Assembly (NCBI GenBank): GCA_003260075.1
Contig: QLIY01000112.1
Coordinates: forward strand, 157,305-221,304
Length of the DNA: 64,000 nucleotides
Source of the DNA: Phallusia mammillata
Taxonomy: Eukaryota; Chordata; Ascidiacea; Phlebobranchia; Ascidiidae
Direction of reading: 5' to 3'
In this document: one piece after another, positions 1 to 12,612 of the stretch
How the letters are laid out: each line of letters opens with the position of its first letter
How positions within the stretch are numbered: the first letter of the stretch is position 1
The notes under the pieces: model-generated
Databases searched by the model: none
What the model was told of the DNA's origin: nothing
What the model saw: only the letters and a program-made list of their open reading frames with translations
Translations under genes and position numbers: made by a program

Positions 1-372
1 CAAAAACATTTTTTACGTTAGTAAAGGGCCGTATTTCCATCATACGATTAAAACGTCGCGTTTATTTCTAGCTCATTACTAATAAAGAATGATTGTTTCT
101 TGTCATCGGTGGTCTGACAGGGCATTCCACCTGAGTTTTGAGACCTTTGCATTAAGCCATTATAAAGTATATTATGACTTAACAAAACATGAATGTGTAG
201 TGAGTAGTGTAGCTTTAGTTTGGTGTTGTGAACTGTAGCATTTGCTATGATGTTAAATAACACAAAAACAAACTTAAAACAAAAACTTACGATTTTGCGG
301 CGGCACACCCAGCATCGTCTTGCGGCACACCATTGTGCCGCGGCACACCGGTTGCGGAGCACTGTTCTAGAC

Positions 373-588
373 CAGTGGTTCTTAACCTTTTTTCCTTGCT
401 GCACTCCTTTCAAATTACCAACCAATTTTCGCACCCCCTTTCAAATCACTAACCAATTTTCGCTCCCTCTTCTGTAATTGCTTAAATAGAATAGACCTAA
501 TCAACCTCAAAGATTCAGCATCCCCGCACCCCCTTGGAACAGTTCTCGCACCCCTTGGGGTGCGTGCACCCCAGGTTAAGAACCCTTG
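373..588. mobile_element. hAT-type MITE with perfect 8-bp target duplication
   Basis: A 216-bp element starts CAGTGGTTCTTAACC and ends with the near inverse, AGGTTAAGAACCCTTG. It is flanked on both sides by TTCTAGAC (365-372 and 589-596), an 8-bp target site duplication of the size made by hAT transposases. It encodes no protein. The interior has C-rich 'gcacccc' motifs. It sits inside a copy of the local repeat block that resumes at 590. The 120 bases before it carry another repeat-like segment rich in 'gcggcacac'. Confidence 0.75.
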
Positions 589-589
589 T

Positions 590-1335
590 TCTAGACAGTG
601 TCATTGGCTACATACAAAGGCAGTTCCGGGATATGACGTAACACACAAAACAAGGAGGTGATAATTGCAATGTTGTGATAACACAAAAGACCAACAGCAA
701 CCGCATATAACGTAAAGCATCTGCTAAATGGACCACAAGCAAGATTGTGTCATTTACTAATCAAGCAAACAAAGTAATACAGTAAACATCGGTTAATCCG
801 GACACGATTAGGCCACATTTTTTCCCGGATTAGCTGAAGATCAGGATTACCCGATACCGTTTTTTTTACACTTACGTTATGTAGACGGTGGTTGATCGGT
901 TTAAATCACCTTAATTGGTATTAGTAACTGCCCAATAATAATACAAATAAATAACACAAATTTATTGATACATCGAAAGTCTATGGTAATTGGGTTGGCT
1001 TATTTGTGAAAATGGTTATAGGTTGTAGACGTTAGTTCAGTAAAATTTGGTACAACATGTATGTGTGTATTGTTATATTCCAGACAGTGTCATTGGCTAC
1101 ATACAAAGGTACTCACGGGATATGACGTTAACACACAAAACAAACAGGTTCTGATTGCAATGTTATGATGACATAAAATACATACAGTAACCATGTAAAT
1201 ACAAAACAATTACGTTTGAAGAAAGGTGTTCAAAGCCTCATATATATATAACGCTAAGCATTTGCGAATTGGACCACACAAGATTGTGCATTTTACCTAT
1301 CCAAAAGAAAAAGTGATACTTGCCTTGAAATAAAA
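590..1335 (+). repeat. Copy 1 of the cystatin-upstream repeat block
   Basis: This block recurs at 3004-3418 and 5466-6230. Shared landmarks are 'cagtgtcattggctacatac', a pogo/Tigger-like segment 'cggttaatccgg' (about 789), and 'ttgatcggtttaaatcacc'. It runs directly into the first stefin exon, as the copy at 5466-6230 does, so gene and upstream DNA were probably duplicated together. It encodes no protein. Confidence 0.7.
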
Positions 1336-1338
1336 AAA

Positions 1339-2037
1339 ATGTCAGAGCAACAGCAGGATACCAAAGTTGGAGGATTAAGTGAGCTAAAAAGTGCGAATGC
1401 GCAAATTCAACTACTTGCAGATGTGGTAAGAATACACATTTGTTTGTTTGTAACTAAATTTGGCGATTGCCTGGACAATCTAAAATGATTCCATGCAAAT
1501 CAATTTTTTTTTCTTTCTGAAGGTAAGAAATGAAGTTGCTGTCAAGCTACCTGAACACTTTGTTATCTTCCGTGCTTTTACTTACAAAACACAGGTTGTA
1601 GCAGGGATCATGTACTATATCAAGGTAAATTATTTACTCGTAGATAAAGATGTTTAACATAGTTTTTTTTATTAGAAATTAATCAAACCATTCACTGCTA
1701 CTTATTTAAAAGTCAGAAGTTCAGTTGCTTATCTTTGCGAGCATATCGATCTCCTATTTTATGTTATCATATTTTTTTAAATTTGGGGATCCTTATGTGA
1801 ACTAATCCATCAACATTTTTTTCTTTCATTTTGAGGACGTTTTTAAACAATGAGCTAAAATTAACATGTCAATGAGACGAGAATTTAAACGCCAGTGGCT
1901 TGATTTTGCAGGTTCAAATCGACAGGGAAGGCTACGTGGTGATCAAAGTCTACGAGAAGCTGAACAACACTGGCCTCGAACTTATGGGTGTACAACCAAA
2001 CCATACAGAAAACGATGAAATCACATATTTTGAGTAG
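1339..2037 (+). CDS. Stefin (type-1 cystatin) cysteine protease inhibitor, copy 1
   Basis: Exons 1339-1425, 1523-1624 and 1912-2037 join in phase 0 at GT-AG borders and give 104 residues, the usual stefin length. The N-terminal trunk has the conserved GGLSE (residues 11-15). The first hairpin is QVVAG (53-57), which plugs the active site of papain/cathepsin-like proteases. The second hairpin region reads LMGVQPNHTENDE. There are no disulfide cysteines and no signal peptide, as expected for a cytosolic stefin. AATAAA lies at 2137-2142. The family role is tight reversible inhibition of lysosomal-type cysteine proteases that leak into the cytosol. Copies 2 and 3 follow at 6231 and 10092 on the same strand. 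Copy 2 is nearly identical; copy 3 is more diverged. Confidence 0.93.
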
Positions 2038-2330
2038 AAGCAACACACCCACTAAACAAATTAATGTGTAACCAGGAAATATGTATAAAATTAGTCGGCG
2101 CCCTTGTACTTTTTTATGTTAATAACTTGATAGATAAATAAATGAGTCGAAATGAAAAGTGTATTTTGTTTGATGCCATTTCCAAGCATTTTATCCTTGC
2201 GAAACAAACCTGAAAACCCTACTCGACAGGAGACTGTTCGCTAATTGTACAAAGGCTCAGAACCCCGTAATAAGAATTACACGAAAAGTCAAAACTCTCA
2301 CACAGTGGTTTAGCTTATGTGCGCGAGACT

Positions 2331-2992
2331 TAATCAGTAAACATCGGTTAATCCGGACACGATCAGGCCCCATTATTTTCCGGATTAGGTGAAGATCAGG
2401 ATTACCCGNACGGGGAAAATTTTCCACCTGGGTTATTACGCTTTTGAAGCGTTTTAAATTCGACTTCACAGTCCTCTAATTACAATGAAGTCTGTACCGT
2501 AGCGTTCAACACAACGAATTGATAAAGTAATTGTTCTTGGCTCAATTAAGGTGTGATAAACAGTTTGCACTTTTATGCTGGATTGTAAAAGAGGTTGAGA
2601 AACCTAAAAATATTTTCTGTTGATGATACTAGTAATGATAATGATACTTAACCTCCATGGATCCCCTGAAACCATCTCACGGACCCCTTGGGGGTTGGGA
2701 ACCACTGACCTAAACCCTGATTAAATGGATGGAGCAAGAAATAGGCGTATTTTCTCAACCTTGCTAGCATATTTATCAATTTTAGAAGAAGGTCCACCCC
2801 ACGAGTTTCGCCAAACCCAGGACTGGTCAATTGGGGTGCAATTTTAAATCGGACTTAAATAAGGAATCACAGAAAACTACTCGCGTACCACCTGAAAAGT
2901 TCCGTCGTACCACTAGTGGTACGCGTACCACAGTTTGGGAACCACTGTGCTAAATGGACCACAAGTAAGATTGTGTCGTTTACTAACCAAAC
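2331..2992. repeat. Repeat fragments (pogo-like piece and hAT termini)
   Basis: 2331-2410 is a short copy of the 'cggttaatccgg...ccggatta' segment seen at 777, 3004 and 5668, and contains one undetermined base at 2409. Around 2690-2710 ('gttgggaaccactg') and 2910-2950 ('cgtaccacagtttgggaaccactg') are the right ends of two hAT-like elements. No gene is supported between 2200 and 3000. Confidence 0.55.
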
Positions 2993-3003
2993 AAACAAAG
3001 TAA

Positions 3004-3418
3004 TCAGTAAACATCGGTTAATCCGGAAACGATCAGGCCCCATTATTTTCCGGATTAGGTGAAGATCAGGATTACCCGATGCCGTTTTTTACACTGACGT
3101 TATGTAGACAGTTGTTGATCGGTTTAAATCACCTTAATTGGTATCAGTAACTGCCCAATAATGATACAAATAAATAAGACAAATTTATTGATCCTTCGAA
3201 AGTCTAATGTAATTGCCTTGGCTTATTTGTGAAAATGGTTATAGGTTGTAGAAGTTAGTTTAGTAAAATTGGGTACAGTATTTATATGTGTATTGTTATA
3301 TTCCATCAGACAGTGTCATTGGCTGCTACATACAAAGGTACTCCCGGGATATGACGTTAACACACAAAACAAACAGGTTCTGATTGCAATGTTATGATGA
3401 CATAAAATATAATAGATT
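3004..3418 (+). repeat. Partial copy of the cystatin-upstream repeat block, without a stefin gene
   Basis: This segment is close to 780-1190 and 5660-6070, including 'ttgatcggtttaaatcacc' and 'cattggctgctacatac'. Homology stops at about 3418, before any stefin exon. It may be a truncated duplication or an assembly copy. 3420-4500 holds no recognised gene; 3675-3700 resembles a hAT-like terminus ('cagtggttct'). Confidence 0.6.
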
Positions 3419-4524
3419 GGAATGTTCTACATTAGCCGCGTACATGTTACACAATTTCTGTGGAAAATTAGCATTCTTTTAAGGTGTTATCTTCAAACTA
3501 GACTGCAACCTATTTACGTCTCACTTGCACGCACCAGTCTATTTTTTGCACCAGCAGTCACTTATTAGGTATTCATCAATTACATTTAAAAACGTCGCAA
3601 AGTTACACATTTTCGGCTAACACCGTGCTTTACATAACCACGGTGTATCTTAGCTGCCATCACATCACAGCAGTGGTTCTAAAACTTTTAAACATACGGC
3701 GCATTAACAAACTATATTTTCATTTCGCGGCACACTTTACAGCCCAACGACACGTAAGTAGTTAAAAAAATGTTGATTTGCAACTTTTTTGTGTTGGATA
3801 TAACCATGCTTTTTTAGAAATCACAAAAATGTCATGCACGATCGCATCTAATCATCAAGTTCCAAAACACCAGAGAATGTTTCCACATTTGAAATTTCGA
3901 ATGTTTCACAGGACACTTGGTTCGTTGTTATAACTAATATTATCATTTTCCGTTCTGGCCTTTGCTTCATCGACCTTCCCGTCAGTTTTCAAACTACGCA
4001 CATTTTCGACGCTACTGGTCGAAGGGTGGCAGCTTCAACAGATAAGACCTGATACGATTAAAACGTTGTTTAACCGTTAGCACGAGACCTGGCATCGTTG
4101 CATCTTACACGGTAAAGTAATCGTTAGTTGGTTTGTCTCTGGCTAGATTTTCTATTGTGTTCAGGACTGTCAAAGCTTACTTTTATTGTTGATTGCAGCT
4201 AAAATGAAATGTTACATAAGAAAGTTAGAAACAACATCAGTAACACTGAGTATAGATCTTTAGGCTGGAAATCGACGTCTTTGTTGCTTGTTTGGATTTA
4301 TTTGGAATTGAAACATAGCAACATTTAATATCCGCCGGGTCGCGCTAGCGTTTGATGCAAGAAAATACGAAGCAGCTATTCGGAACTTAGCCGAATGGTC
4401 CGGCGCGCCTGAACCATACACAGACATAAAAAAAACGATCGGGATTCGTCCCCGAGGCTGTCTTGGGTTCGAATCTCATGAGAAAAAATCCGGAGACGAA
4501 CGGCAGGAGCTGGGTCTGAGACGC

Positions 4525-4818
4525 CTGACCTAAAGAGACATATCTTTCATCAGTCCATTTCTCCAAAAACGCCTTGTTCAAGACCAATTGTCTATTGTGT
4601 TGTATACCTGGACATAACGAGTTTTTTTTTGAAGCCTAGAAACTCTATTGGTTTGGATTGTTTGTAAAATTTTGTGAAAATATCCTATTTGTTCACAAAT
4701 GGATACACGTTGTAAACGTTAGATCAATAATACGTGTTACCACATATATGTGTGAAATGTTATGTTTCCAGAAGTTTGGATTGGTTTGGTTAGGAAAACA
4801 GCAGATTTATGCTGTTGT

Positions 4819-4872
<54 letters not shown>

Positions 4873-4900
4873 AAAAGATCAACAGCAACCGCATATAACG
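4525..4900 (+). repeat. Duplicated block interrupted by a 52-base G run
   Basis: 4525-4770 matches 5228-5470 with small differences ('gcctgacctaaagagacat' against 'gcctgacctataaagagac'). A run of 52 G occupies 4819-4870. It is followed by 'ccaaaagatcaacagcaacc', which belongs to the local repeat block. The G run gives glycine or proline homopolymers in translated frames; these are not genes. Confidence 0.6.
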
Positions 4901-5142
4901 TAAAGCATCTGCTAAATCAGTATTTCTCAATATTATACTGATCGCATACCACCTGACAACTTTTTTCCATCGCTGCGTACCACCTAAACCAGTGGTTCCT
5001 AACCTTTTGTAGTGACGGACCCCTTTTGTGAATTTACCCCCAACTAAATTTTCCGCAAGTCTTTTGATGTTTCTCGTTTCTTGCATTATACGTTCCCAGG
5101 CAAACTTTTTCCGTGTGTTATCCCAATATCATGTATGATTTT

Positions 5143-5224
5143 GGGGGGGGGGTAATGTTATGTTCCAGACAGTGTCATTGGCTACATACAAAGGCAGTTC
5201 CGGGATATGACGTAGGGGGGGGGG
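5143..5224. repeat. Repeat fragment bracketed by two 10-base G runs
   Basis: G runs at 5143-5152 and 5215-5224 are each exactly 10 bases and enclose a 62-bp piece of the local repeat block ('cagtgtcattggctacatac'). After the second run the sequence restarts inside the block already seen at 4529. See the findings on 10-base G/C joints. Confidence 0.6.
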
Positions 5225-5465
5225 AAGGCGCCTGACCTATAAAGAGACATATCTTTTATCAGTCCATTTCCCAAAAAACGCCCTGCTTAAGACCAATTGT
5301 CTATTGCGTTGTAAAACTGGACATAACGAGTTTTTTTTAAGCCTAGAAACTCTATTGGTTTGGATTATTTGAAAAAATTTGTGAAAATATCCTATTTCTT
5401 GACAAATGGATATACACGTTGTAAACGTTAGATCAATAATACGTGTTACAACATATATGCGTGTG

Positions 5466-5712
5466 TAATGTAATATTCCAGACAGTGTCATTGGCCATAT
5501 ACAAAGGCAGTTCCGGGATATGACGTAACACACAAAACAAGGAGGTGATAATTGCAATGTTGTGATAACACAAAAGACCAACAGCAACCGCATATAACGT
5601 AAAGCATCTGCTAAATGGACTACAAGCAAGATTGTGTCGTTTACTAACCAAACTAACAAAGTAATACGGTAAACATCGGTTAATCCGGACACGATCAGGC
5701 CCCATTATTTTC

Positions 5713-5756
<44 letters not shown>

Positions 5757-6230
5757 ACACTTACGTTATGTAGACAGTGGTTGATCGGTTTAAATCACCT
5801 TAATTGGTATTAGTAACTGCCCAATAATGATACAAATAAATAAGACAAATTTATTGATACATCGAAAGTCTATTGTAATTGCCTTGGCTTATTTGTGAAA
5901 ATGGTTACAGGTTGTAGACGTTAGTTCAGTAAAATTTGGTACAACATGTATGTGTGTATTGTTATATTCCATCAGACAGTGTCATTGGCTACATACAAAG
6001 GTACTCCCGGGATATGATGTTAACACACAAAACAAACAGGTTCTGATTGCAATGTTATGATGACATAAAATACATACAGTAACCATGTAAATGCAAAACA
6101 ATCACGTTTGAAAAAAGAATGTTTGAAGCCTTATGTATATAACGCAAAGCATCTGCGAATTGGACCACAAGAAGATTGCGCATTTTACCTCTCCACCAGA
6201 AAAAGTGATACTTGCCTTGAAATAAAAAAA
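5466..6230 (+). repeat. Copy of the cystatin-upstream repeat block with a 39-base G run
   Basis: It matches 590-1335 and 3004-3418 and leads into stefin copy 2. At 5717-5755 a run of 39 G stands where the sister copies read about 45 bases of ordinary sequence ('ttaggtgaagatcagg' and onward). Homology resumes on both sides, at 'ttttccgga' and 'acacttacgttatg'. Confidence 0.7.
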
Positions 6231-6938
6231 ATGGCAGAGCAACAGCAGGATATCAAAGTTGGAGGATTGAGTGAGCTAAAAAGTGCAAACGCGCAAATCC
6301 AACTACTTGCAGATGTGGTAAGAATACACATTTGTGTGTTTGTAACTAAATTTGGCGATTGCCTGGACAATCTCAAATGATTCCATGCAAACCAAATTTT
6401 TTTTCTTTCTGAAGGTACGAAATGAAGTTGCTGTCAAGCTACCTGAACACTTTGTTATCTTCCGTGCTTTTACTTACAAAACACAGGTTGTAGCAGGGAT
6501 CATGTACTATATCAAGGTAAATTATTTACTCGTAGATAAAGATGTTTAACATAGTTTTTTATTAAAAAATTAAGCAAACCATTTACTGCTAGGGCCTACT
6601 TATTTAAAAGTCAGAAGTTCAGTTGCTCTTTATCTTTGCGAGCATTTTGAACTCCTATTTTATGTTATTATATTTTTTTTAATTTGGGGGTCCTTATGTG
6701 AACTAATCCATCAACATTTTTTTCTTTCATTTTGAGGACGTTTTTAAACAATGAGCTAAAATTAACATGTCAATGAGACGAGAATTTAAACGCCAGTGGC
6801 TTGATTTTGCAGGTTCAAATCGACAAGGTAGGCTACGTGGTGATCAAGGTGTGGGAGAAGGTCAACAACACTGGCCTCGAACTCATGGGTGTACAACCAA
6901 ACCATACAGAAAACGATGAAATTAAATATTTTGAGTAG
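6231..6938 (+). CDS. Stefin (type-1 cystatin) cysteine protease inhibitor, copy 2
   Basis: Exons 6231-6317, 6415-6516 and 6813-6938 give 104 residues with the same three-exon, phase-0 structure as copy 1. GGLSE and QVVAG are intact. Differences from copy 1 are few: A at residue 2, I at 8, and the third exon has QIDKVGYVVIKVWEKVNN in place of QIDREGYVVIKVYEKLNN. Introns are also nearly identical, so the duplication is recent or being homogenised. The start has no in-frame alternative in the same exon. The product is expected to be a cytosolic inhibitor of papain-family proteases. Confidence 0.93.
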
Positions 6939-7139
6939 AAACAACCTACTCATGTAAGAAAATTGTAAGCGGAATGTGTCTAAAGCTAGCTAGTGCGCTA
7001 GTATTTTTTGTGTCGACTTCATAAATAAATAAGTCGAAATGAAAGGTGTATTTTGTTTGATGCCATTTCACGCATATTAGCCTTGTCAAACAAACCCGAA
7101 TACCCTACTCGATCTGACAGGAGACTGTCTCCATAATTG

Positions 7140-10090
7140 TGTAAAGGCTTAAAACCCCGTAATGGGAACTCCACGAAAAGCCAAAACTCTCGCACACTAT
7201 AGTTCAGCTTATGTATCCGAAAACTTTAGTAAAATGCTAATTAAGCAGCAAACAATATTACACCGTACACGTAGAAACCCATCGCATTTCAGCATCATCA
7301 AAACCAACACCATCCCACCCAGGTTTCGATTCAACAGCGACTTGAAAAAAGGTTTTCAAGCCCTTGACCGGGACGCCCTATTTTAAGTCATAAGATAGGG
7401 TGAATACATTCCGGCGCAATTAACAACCATTAGCCAATCACTCATAAAGGAAGCAATAAAGTTTTACAATCCAGAAACATGTTAGGTACCACAACCAAAA
7501 ACGTTAAAAACCGCTATGTGACGGTGAAATGACGAGAAAGCAAAAAAACACGTGCAAGAAAAATTCGCCACAATGTCACTACTTAAAAGTGCCTTTAACA
7601 CAAACATTGTCCCATTGCTCTACCGTATTATGGAATACCGGTAAGGAGTATTAAATACGTTTTGCGAGTGAGGTTGAAAAGTGTGGGAAAAATACCACAC
7701 GTCACCAACACGAGTTCACGCTCCTCAAAAATACATTGCTTGGATCTATTGAGGCAATACGACTCGCACTCGTGCACTCACTCACACCAGAGTACTTAAA
7801 ATATAGCATTGTTTATTTCTCCACATATTAACAGTTTCCATATTTTTGTCTAGTTTTATCTTGGTGTATTATAATTGTTTGTGTTCAAGATTTAATAGGC
7901 CAGCATCATAGCAAACCAATACCCGCCATTGATCGAAAGCAGACTAGAATTGGCGCGGATCACCCGTCAATGACTGTCATCGGGACACCCTGTTGTGAAT
8001 CTTTGATATTTAAATCCCAAAGTATATCTAACAACGTTTTAAAATTGTAACTCGATTCGACTGACAAACATTTAACTAATAAAATCACGTAAATCCAAGT
8101 TGATTTCGTTTAGTATTCGTCACTTATTTTGCCAGCATATCCTACTAAGTTATGAACCCGGTAGTCACAAAGTTGAAATGTGTAGGTGTAGCATAGGAAA
8201 AGCGGCAGTTGCACTCACTAACCTTCGAATCCTGAAAGAAAGAAACCTGAAAAGCAAAAACACAATCGTGCCCCTTTGCAGTTAAAACAAATAGCTCTAT
8301 ATATAAAGCTTTTTTTACAAATTGGACATTATTTGCCGATATACTGTGTTTAAATGTGGATAGAATCAATACAGACGCTTGAAGCCCGAAAGGACAAATT
8401 ATATGTTTTGTGGCCGTAATGTTTTACGCCAATTAAAATAATCAGCGGTTCATTATAGTTACATTAAAGTAAACGTCATAAGCCTATCTAAATTTGGTTT
8501 GTCGTGACTCGTTTTAACAAACCAAGCATTTAGAGCTAAAGTTTCTGTAACCTACAAACTGCTCATAAACTGTGAAATAACTCTCCGAATTATTAAAGTG
8601 TTCAGTACTTCTGAAGCGTCCGAAGAATTTAGCTCAAAAAATGTACATTGTATTGTACAGCTTCCTGAAAAAATTGCTAATTTTTCAATGCATCACAATT
8701 TGTCTTTTTAAGAAGATTTTACGCATGTCAAAATGACGTCGATCACAGTAATGCATCAAATAACACATGAACAGTCCAAAATTTAATGTTTGGTGTGTTT
8801 TTAGCAAGCGTCGAAAACACTTTTTACAAAAAATATTCATAAGTTATTATTTGTTTATTTTTTGCTATTTAGCATTTAAACAATTTTGTTGGGTCCTAGC
8901 AATACATTTGACTCTTGCTGACGACAGATACGTTGTAATTTTTGTTGTGGGTGGGATCTTTCCTGCACTAAAATTTGACATCAAATGAACTTACGCACGC
9001 AACTTCAACAGATGCCAGCCACGCGTTTATGAAAAGATGGAGGTGTGTGCAACAGCATCATATCCTCAGGAAAAAGTGTTGTCGGATCATGACGAAGTTC
9101 ATTTGGGATCAGAAGCGTTATCGATAATGACTTTTATTATCTACTCTCTACTGCATTGCAACAAGCCAGAACAAACAATTAAATGTATTTGTTCAACTTA
9201 AGTCGTTTTGAACTGTAAAGTGGTCAATTCAATTAACTTCATTTGCCTAGGCCTACATTTTGTTTGTCCAAAACCATATGAAACGCTGATTTTATTTTGC
9301 AATGCATTTCCCGAAATGCTCTTCAGTGTAAATCTGCTTCTTTGAACAAACTGCTATATTTGCTAAATGTGATAAAGATATGTTATTCTCAGGCAAAATA
9401 CTTTCGTACCAAGCGGGGATTCAGCAAAGTTGACAACTGCCTGATTTTGACTATCAAATCATTCAAATTTGGATCAGGTAATTAGGTTGTAAAATGCATT
9501 TCAACGCTCTAGTCCCGTAGTCAAGTGCAATTTAAACGCGCTAAAACGCCTTTTAAGGATCAACCACAGTTATAGACAGAATTTTGCAAGACACGCGACT
9601 GTCCACCTCACAAAAGAAAAAAGGTGTTTTATTAGATGAACGACAAAGCGTTGGTTTGCATTATTTATAACATCTCTTGGTGTGTTGCAGTTGGTGTATT
9701 TTAAAATGTATTTTGGATTTGGTCTATTTTGGGCAAAAATCCTACCGTAGAAGTAAAAAATTAATTTCCAAACTAACCTTCATCAACGCGCTACCTGGCA
9801 GAAAGCACTAACACGCTTTACAAGTCGCAGCAACTCGATTGCGTGGTAGGTGTTTGGCACTCATGTCCGATTCTGGTAAGCGTCGTTTCAACATATGCTT
9901 TGCTTAAAACCTTTTTTCGTTTTTCAATGCTCAAACGCCGTACATCAATGATTTAGTTACAAAATAGTCATTTAAAAAAGGTTCATTAAAAATATTATAA
10001 ATATAAACGCATTGCATCTCCAAAATCAATCGAAAGCAGTGATCTACCTTTATTTAGTAGAATAAGTTGTATGTGCTTTAAATTGAATAG
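7140..10090. other. Intergenic stretch, no gene recognised
   Basis: Only short ORFs without conserved motifs occur here, with no paired splice sites around them. Base composition is AT-rich and no tandem array is obvious. A TE-like or regulatory content cannot be excluded. Confidence 0.5.
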
Positions 10091-10091
10091 A

Positions 10092-11100
10092 ATGTCAGCA
10101 CAAGAGCAGGAAACTGTACCTGGAGGATTGAGTGAGCAAAAAACTGCGAACGCGCAAATCCAAATAATTGCAGACGTGGTAAGAAAAACATTTGTCTGTG
10201 TGAAATCAATGCTTCCAATTGTTTTGCCACAGAACAACGTTTCGATGGTTGTTTTTTTTAAACGCTATTTTTTTCTAAAGGTAAGAAATAAAGTCGCTGC
10301 CAAGATACCAGATGGGTTGATCATCTTCCGTGCTTTTACTTACAAAACACAGGTTGTAGCCGGGATCATGTACTATATCAAGGTAAATTAATCAATGCCA
10401 CACTAATACGTTGATATCTTTTACAAAATATATGTTTAACAAGGTTTTACTTCGGCAGCAAAGAAGCAATATTGACTCTTGCTTATCGCGAATATATTGA
10501 CCATTTTTCTCTAATGTTTATTAGCCGCTGGGAATGTATTGAACTTTCAACTGTTCTGGTTTCATTATATAAATTATCCTGGATTAAATATCACTGGTTC
10601 AGTTGTTCTTTATCTTTGCGAGTAAGCCCCTATATCAGTAGTTCTCAAACTGTGCGTCGCGACGCCCTGGTGCGCCGTTTTAATTTTCCAAGGGCGACGC
10701 AGAATAGTTCTGTTTCGTGGCTTTTTGATGATGTATCAACAAACACAACTTGAATAATAAGTTTCCTCATTAACTTATATTTGCTGGTCAGTCGCAAGTC
10801 CAGAAAACTTTTCCAGAACAAAAAACAAAAAAAAAGTCGCATCAAAAAAAAGTTTGAGAACCACTCCCCCATATAATTAATTACCCATAATCCAACCTAG
10901 GTCCAGAACCACTGGATAAAAGAATACATTACAATAGGACCAGATTTAATACCACATGTTGGTTGATTTTACAGGTCCAAATCGACAGGTTAGGCTACGT
11001 AGTGATCAAAGTCTGGGAAAAAGTGAACAACACCGGTCTCGAATTCATAGCCGTACAACTAAATCATACAGAAAACGACGAAATCAAACCATTTGAGTAG
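10092..11100 (+). CDS. Stefin (type-1 cystatin) cysteine protease inhibitor, copy 3
   Basis: Exons 10092-10178, 10281-10382 and 10975-11100 give 104 residues, with all junctions in phase 0. The N-terminus reads MSAQEQETVPGGLSEQK, and the first hairpin QVVAG is at residues 53-57. The second-hairpin region is changed: LMGVQPNHTENDE of the other copies becomes FIAVQLNHTENDE, so protease preference may differ. Introns are diverged from copies 1-2. Intron 2 carries a hAT-type MITE at 10636-10866. This is the oldest branch of the local array. Confidence 0.92.
10636..10866. mobile_element. hAT-type MITE in intron 2 of stefin copy 3
   Basis: The element begins CAGTAGTTCTCAAACTG and ends GTTTGAGAACCACTC, which form imperfect terminal inverted repeats. 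Flanks are ccctatat (10628-10635) and ccccatat (10867-10874), an 8-bp target duplication with one mismatch. It is noncoding. Confidence 0.7.
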
Positions 11101-12540
11101 AAACAACACATCTATAAAAAGAGTTACTTTATAATCAGAAAATATTAAAGTTAGCCGATGCGCTTGTATTTTTCAGGTTGCCTAAATAAATAAATAAGTT
11201 AAAATAAAATGTGTATTTTGTTTGATGACATTTTCACGTAACGTGCAACGAATGACGAAATAAAACATTGTATTACTGTATACCATACGAGTCTGACCTT
11301 TCCAGGCTGCTCCGTACACTGGTACCTGTAAAATTTAATCTGTTTACCATCAACCAACATTTCTGTTCTCTGTCAGTATGTCCATTGTTAAATCTAGTCA
11401 TGCAATCTTAAAATGGCCTAATGTCAATGTTTGAGCATTAATTGCTTTCATAAATGAAAGTTCTTGTGTAGTTTTACGTTTACGTAGGCATTCGAGGTTT
11501 TGATTTAAAAAAAACATCCACAAAGCTTCACATGCTTTTCACTGGTAAAATTCGCCAGGCAGAATTAAAAGCTGAACAAATGTTAAGACTTGACAAGTAA
11601 AAACTTAAAAATAGTAATTTAACTGGACAGTATTAGACCCACTTACATGAAGCATGGTCGTCGACGATCACATTAATATCGTGAAATATATATATTTCGC
11701 CAAAGTGGGATCTTTAGTTCTTTATTCAAATAAAATTACACATCAAAATGTGTTTATCACAACATATGTTAGTAGTTTGTGCAACGTTTTCTTTTGTTAC
11801 TTTTAATTGTGAATTTAAAAAAAACAAGTGACTACTTTATCATGTACTCTTGTCCCTTCAAATAAAACTGTAAACTTTTGTGAGAGGTCAAACTTTTTAC
11901 GGTCGTATAAACCTTTCGATTTGGTCGAACACACGCAAGTATGACGATGTTTTCCTAAAATGGCCAATTGTAAGGCCTCCACAAGCATATATTGACAAAC
12001 TAAGATTAACAGCAATAAAACATTGTGCCTAAGGAAGTTTTGGTGGAAATAAAATATTAAAAATCACCGATCCCTGTTTCTAATAAAAACCTAATTATTC
12101 TATGTCGAACAGTCGAAAATAATTGTCATAAGCAGACTATGGTTTGATACAAAATCGTTCAGAAATTTTAACGACAAACTTAATGGTCATTAGAAAAAAA
12201 ATTTCTAAAAAAAGATGTTTTTCTTAAAAAATTACAACAAAAATGTTTAACACGCGCCATTTTAGCCGTACCTTAGTCTGCATTGTACGTCTATATTTAC
12301 ATTTCCAGGTCCGGACCTGAATAATGCTCAAATAAAATCACCAATTTAATGTTAAATCAGCGACAAATTGCGACACACTTTACAATTCGCTGAACTAAAA
12401 AATGAAAAACCACAACAATAATCAGTCAAATATTATAATATTTGTTCGCCGGGGTAAATCAAATGAAAAGCACTTTTTAGTCGGAAACGAATGTGCAAAG
12501 TTCATTTAAGTTTAACGCTGTTACCAATAACGATCCGCTC
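11101..12540. other. Intergenic stretch, no gene recognised
   Basis: The first 130 bases are the 3' UTR of stefin copy 3 (several AATAAA-like motifs near 11185). The rest is AT-rich with only short, motif-free ORFs. Confidence 0.5.
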
Positions 12541-12546
12541 CCGTGG

Positions 12547-12554
12547 TATAAAAG
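12547..12554 (+). promoter_or_regulatory. TATA box of the VWA gene
   Basis: TATAAAAG lies 59 bases before the ATG at 12613, in a G/C-rich core ('ccgtggtataaaagcgg'). The transcription start is expected about 25-30 bases downstream. Confidence 0.6.
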
Positions 12555-12612
12555 CGGCAGAGGTATCAAAGTCAGTCCACAGTTCCTATTGATCTCTTTA
12601 GGTGACTTAAAC

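Noticed and set aside
12493-12612. In-frame upstream extension of the VWA protein start
   Set aside because: The extension crosses the TATA box and has no signal peptide. The ATG at 12613 gives a clean signal sequence.
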